DNA of 64,000 nucleotides from Mesorhizobium sp. M1C.F.Ca.ET.210.01.1.1 (GTDB lineage: Bacteria > Pseudomonadota > Alphaproteobacteria > Rhizobiales > Rhizobiaceae): positions 1 to 64,000 of the forward strand of contig NZ_SRUU01000034.1 of the NCBI RefSeq assembly GCF_004791585.1, given 5' to 3'. Numbering within the stretch: the stretch's first letter is position 1; every line of letters begins with the position of its first letter. The position numbers were made by a program, and so were the translations under genes. A model generated the notes under the pieces. The model ran no database searches, had not been told where the DNA came from, and saw only the letters and a list, made by a program, of their open reading frames with translations. Shown here piece by piece: positions 63,906 to 64,000 of the stretch.

Positions 63906-64000
63906 AGCTCTTTTCCCATCGTCAAGGCAGACGACGTAGTCGGGAAACACCGACCGCTTCGGGTTGGCTGCAGAAGGCCAGCATGAGATCGAAGCTGCTG
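63905..64000 (-). pseudogene. MucR/Ros-family regulator fragment at the window edge
   Basis: On the minus strand ANPKRSVFPDYVVCLDDGKR followed by ALSLKR is the conserved middle of MucR/Ros zinc-finger regulators, whose CLEDG...KSLKRHL part holds the first zinc ligand. It is cut after SLKR by the neighbouring pseudogene, so the His-containing part of the finger is gone. The 5' end lies outside the window. Confidence 0.65.

Noticed and set aside
1..64000. CRISPR array
   Set aside because: No set of regularly spaced direct repeats of 20-40 bases was seen by eye on either strand.

Overview
The window looks like part of a GC-rich alphaproteobacterial chromosome of the Rhizobiales, most likely Mesorhizobium or a close relative. 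This is inferred from the gene families present (MucR/Ros fragment, HWE-type histidine kinase, several LigD-type ligase pieces, DUF982, KTSC, abundant ABC uptake systems and GntR/LysR regulators); no database search was possible.

Left part, 0.25-13.3 kb: an uptake and oxidation region. A minus-strand livF-livG-livM-livH-substrate-binding-protein transporter is followed by an aldehyde dehydrogenase divergent from a GntR/FadR-type regulator. Next come a PuuB-like FAD amine oxidoreductase, a DUF861 cupin and a complete polar-amino-acid ABC transporter. The control region and first codons of the GntR gene occur a second time at 13.0-13.3 kb, in front of the amino-acid transporter operon, with the second regulator copy decayed. 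One regulator may therefore control both operons.

13.5-19.4 kb: a decaying stretch with a LigD ligase remnant, a possible small secreted-protein operon divergent from a CadC-like winged-helix/TPR regulator, and broken EamA, inorganic pyrophosphatase, isochorismatase-like and DUF892 genes. It ends at a 47-bp 3' piece of a tRNA-Arg(CCU) gene, which looks like an attachment-site scar of an integrative element.

19.4-34.5 kb: an intact catabolic region with a tartrate/isopropylmalate-type dehydrogenase, two SDRs, an aldehyde dehydrogenase, a LysR regulator, an M81 (MlrC-like) peptidase, a D-serine dehydratase/D-threonine aldolase-like PLP enzyme, a CUT1 ABC transporter, an NAD-dependent epimerase and an ornithine-cyclodeaminase-like protein. 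The substrate cannot be named from sequence.

34.5-57.7 kb: accessory, gene-poor and pseudogene-rich. It holds an integrase remnant, a PIN/AbrB toxin-antitoxin pair, an IS5-family element, stress and repair genes (CsbD, ATP-dependent DNA ligase, AlkB-like dioxygenase, flavodoxin-like reductase, small membrane or exported proteins, PAS/GAF/HWE kinase) and many genes broken by single-base changes, including an exported truncated haemoglobin, a PQQ-sugar dehydrogenase, the LigD polymerase domain, KTSC and DUF982.

57.8-64 kb: an alpha-oxoamine synthase overlapping a LysR gene, next to a response-regulator-like protein whose receiver lacks the usual acidic pocket. It is followed by a fused nucleotidyltransferase-HEPN-like protein, small proteins and a MucR/Ros fragment at the right edge. 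The most interesting leads are the oxoamine synthase cluster, the duplicated GntR control region, the tRNA-Arg attachment scar with its dispersed repeat, and the small-protein pair at 14.9-15.2 kb.
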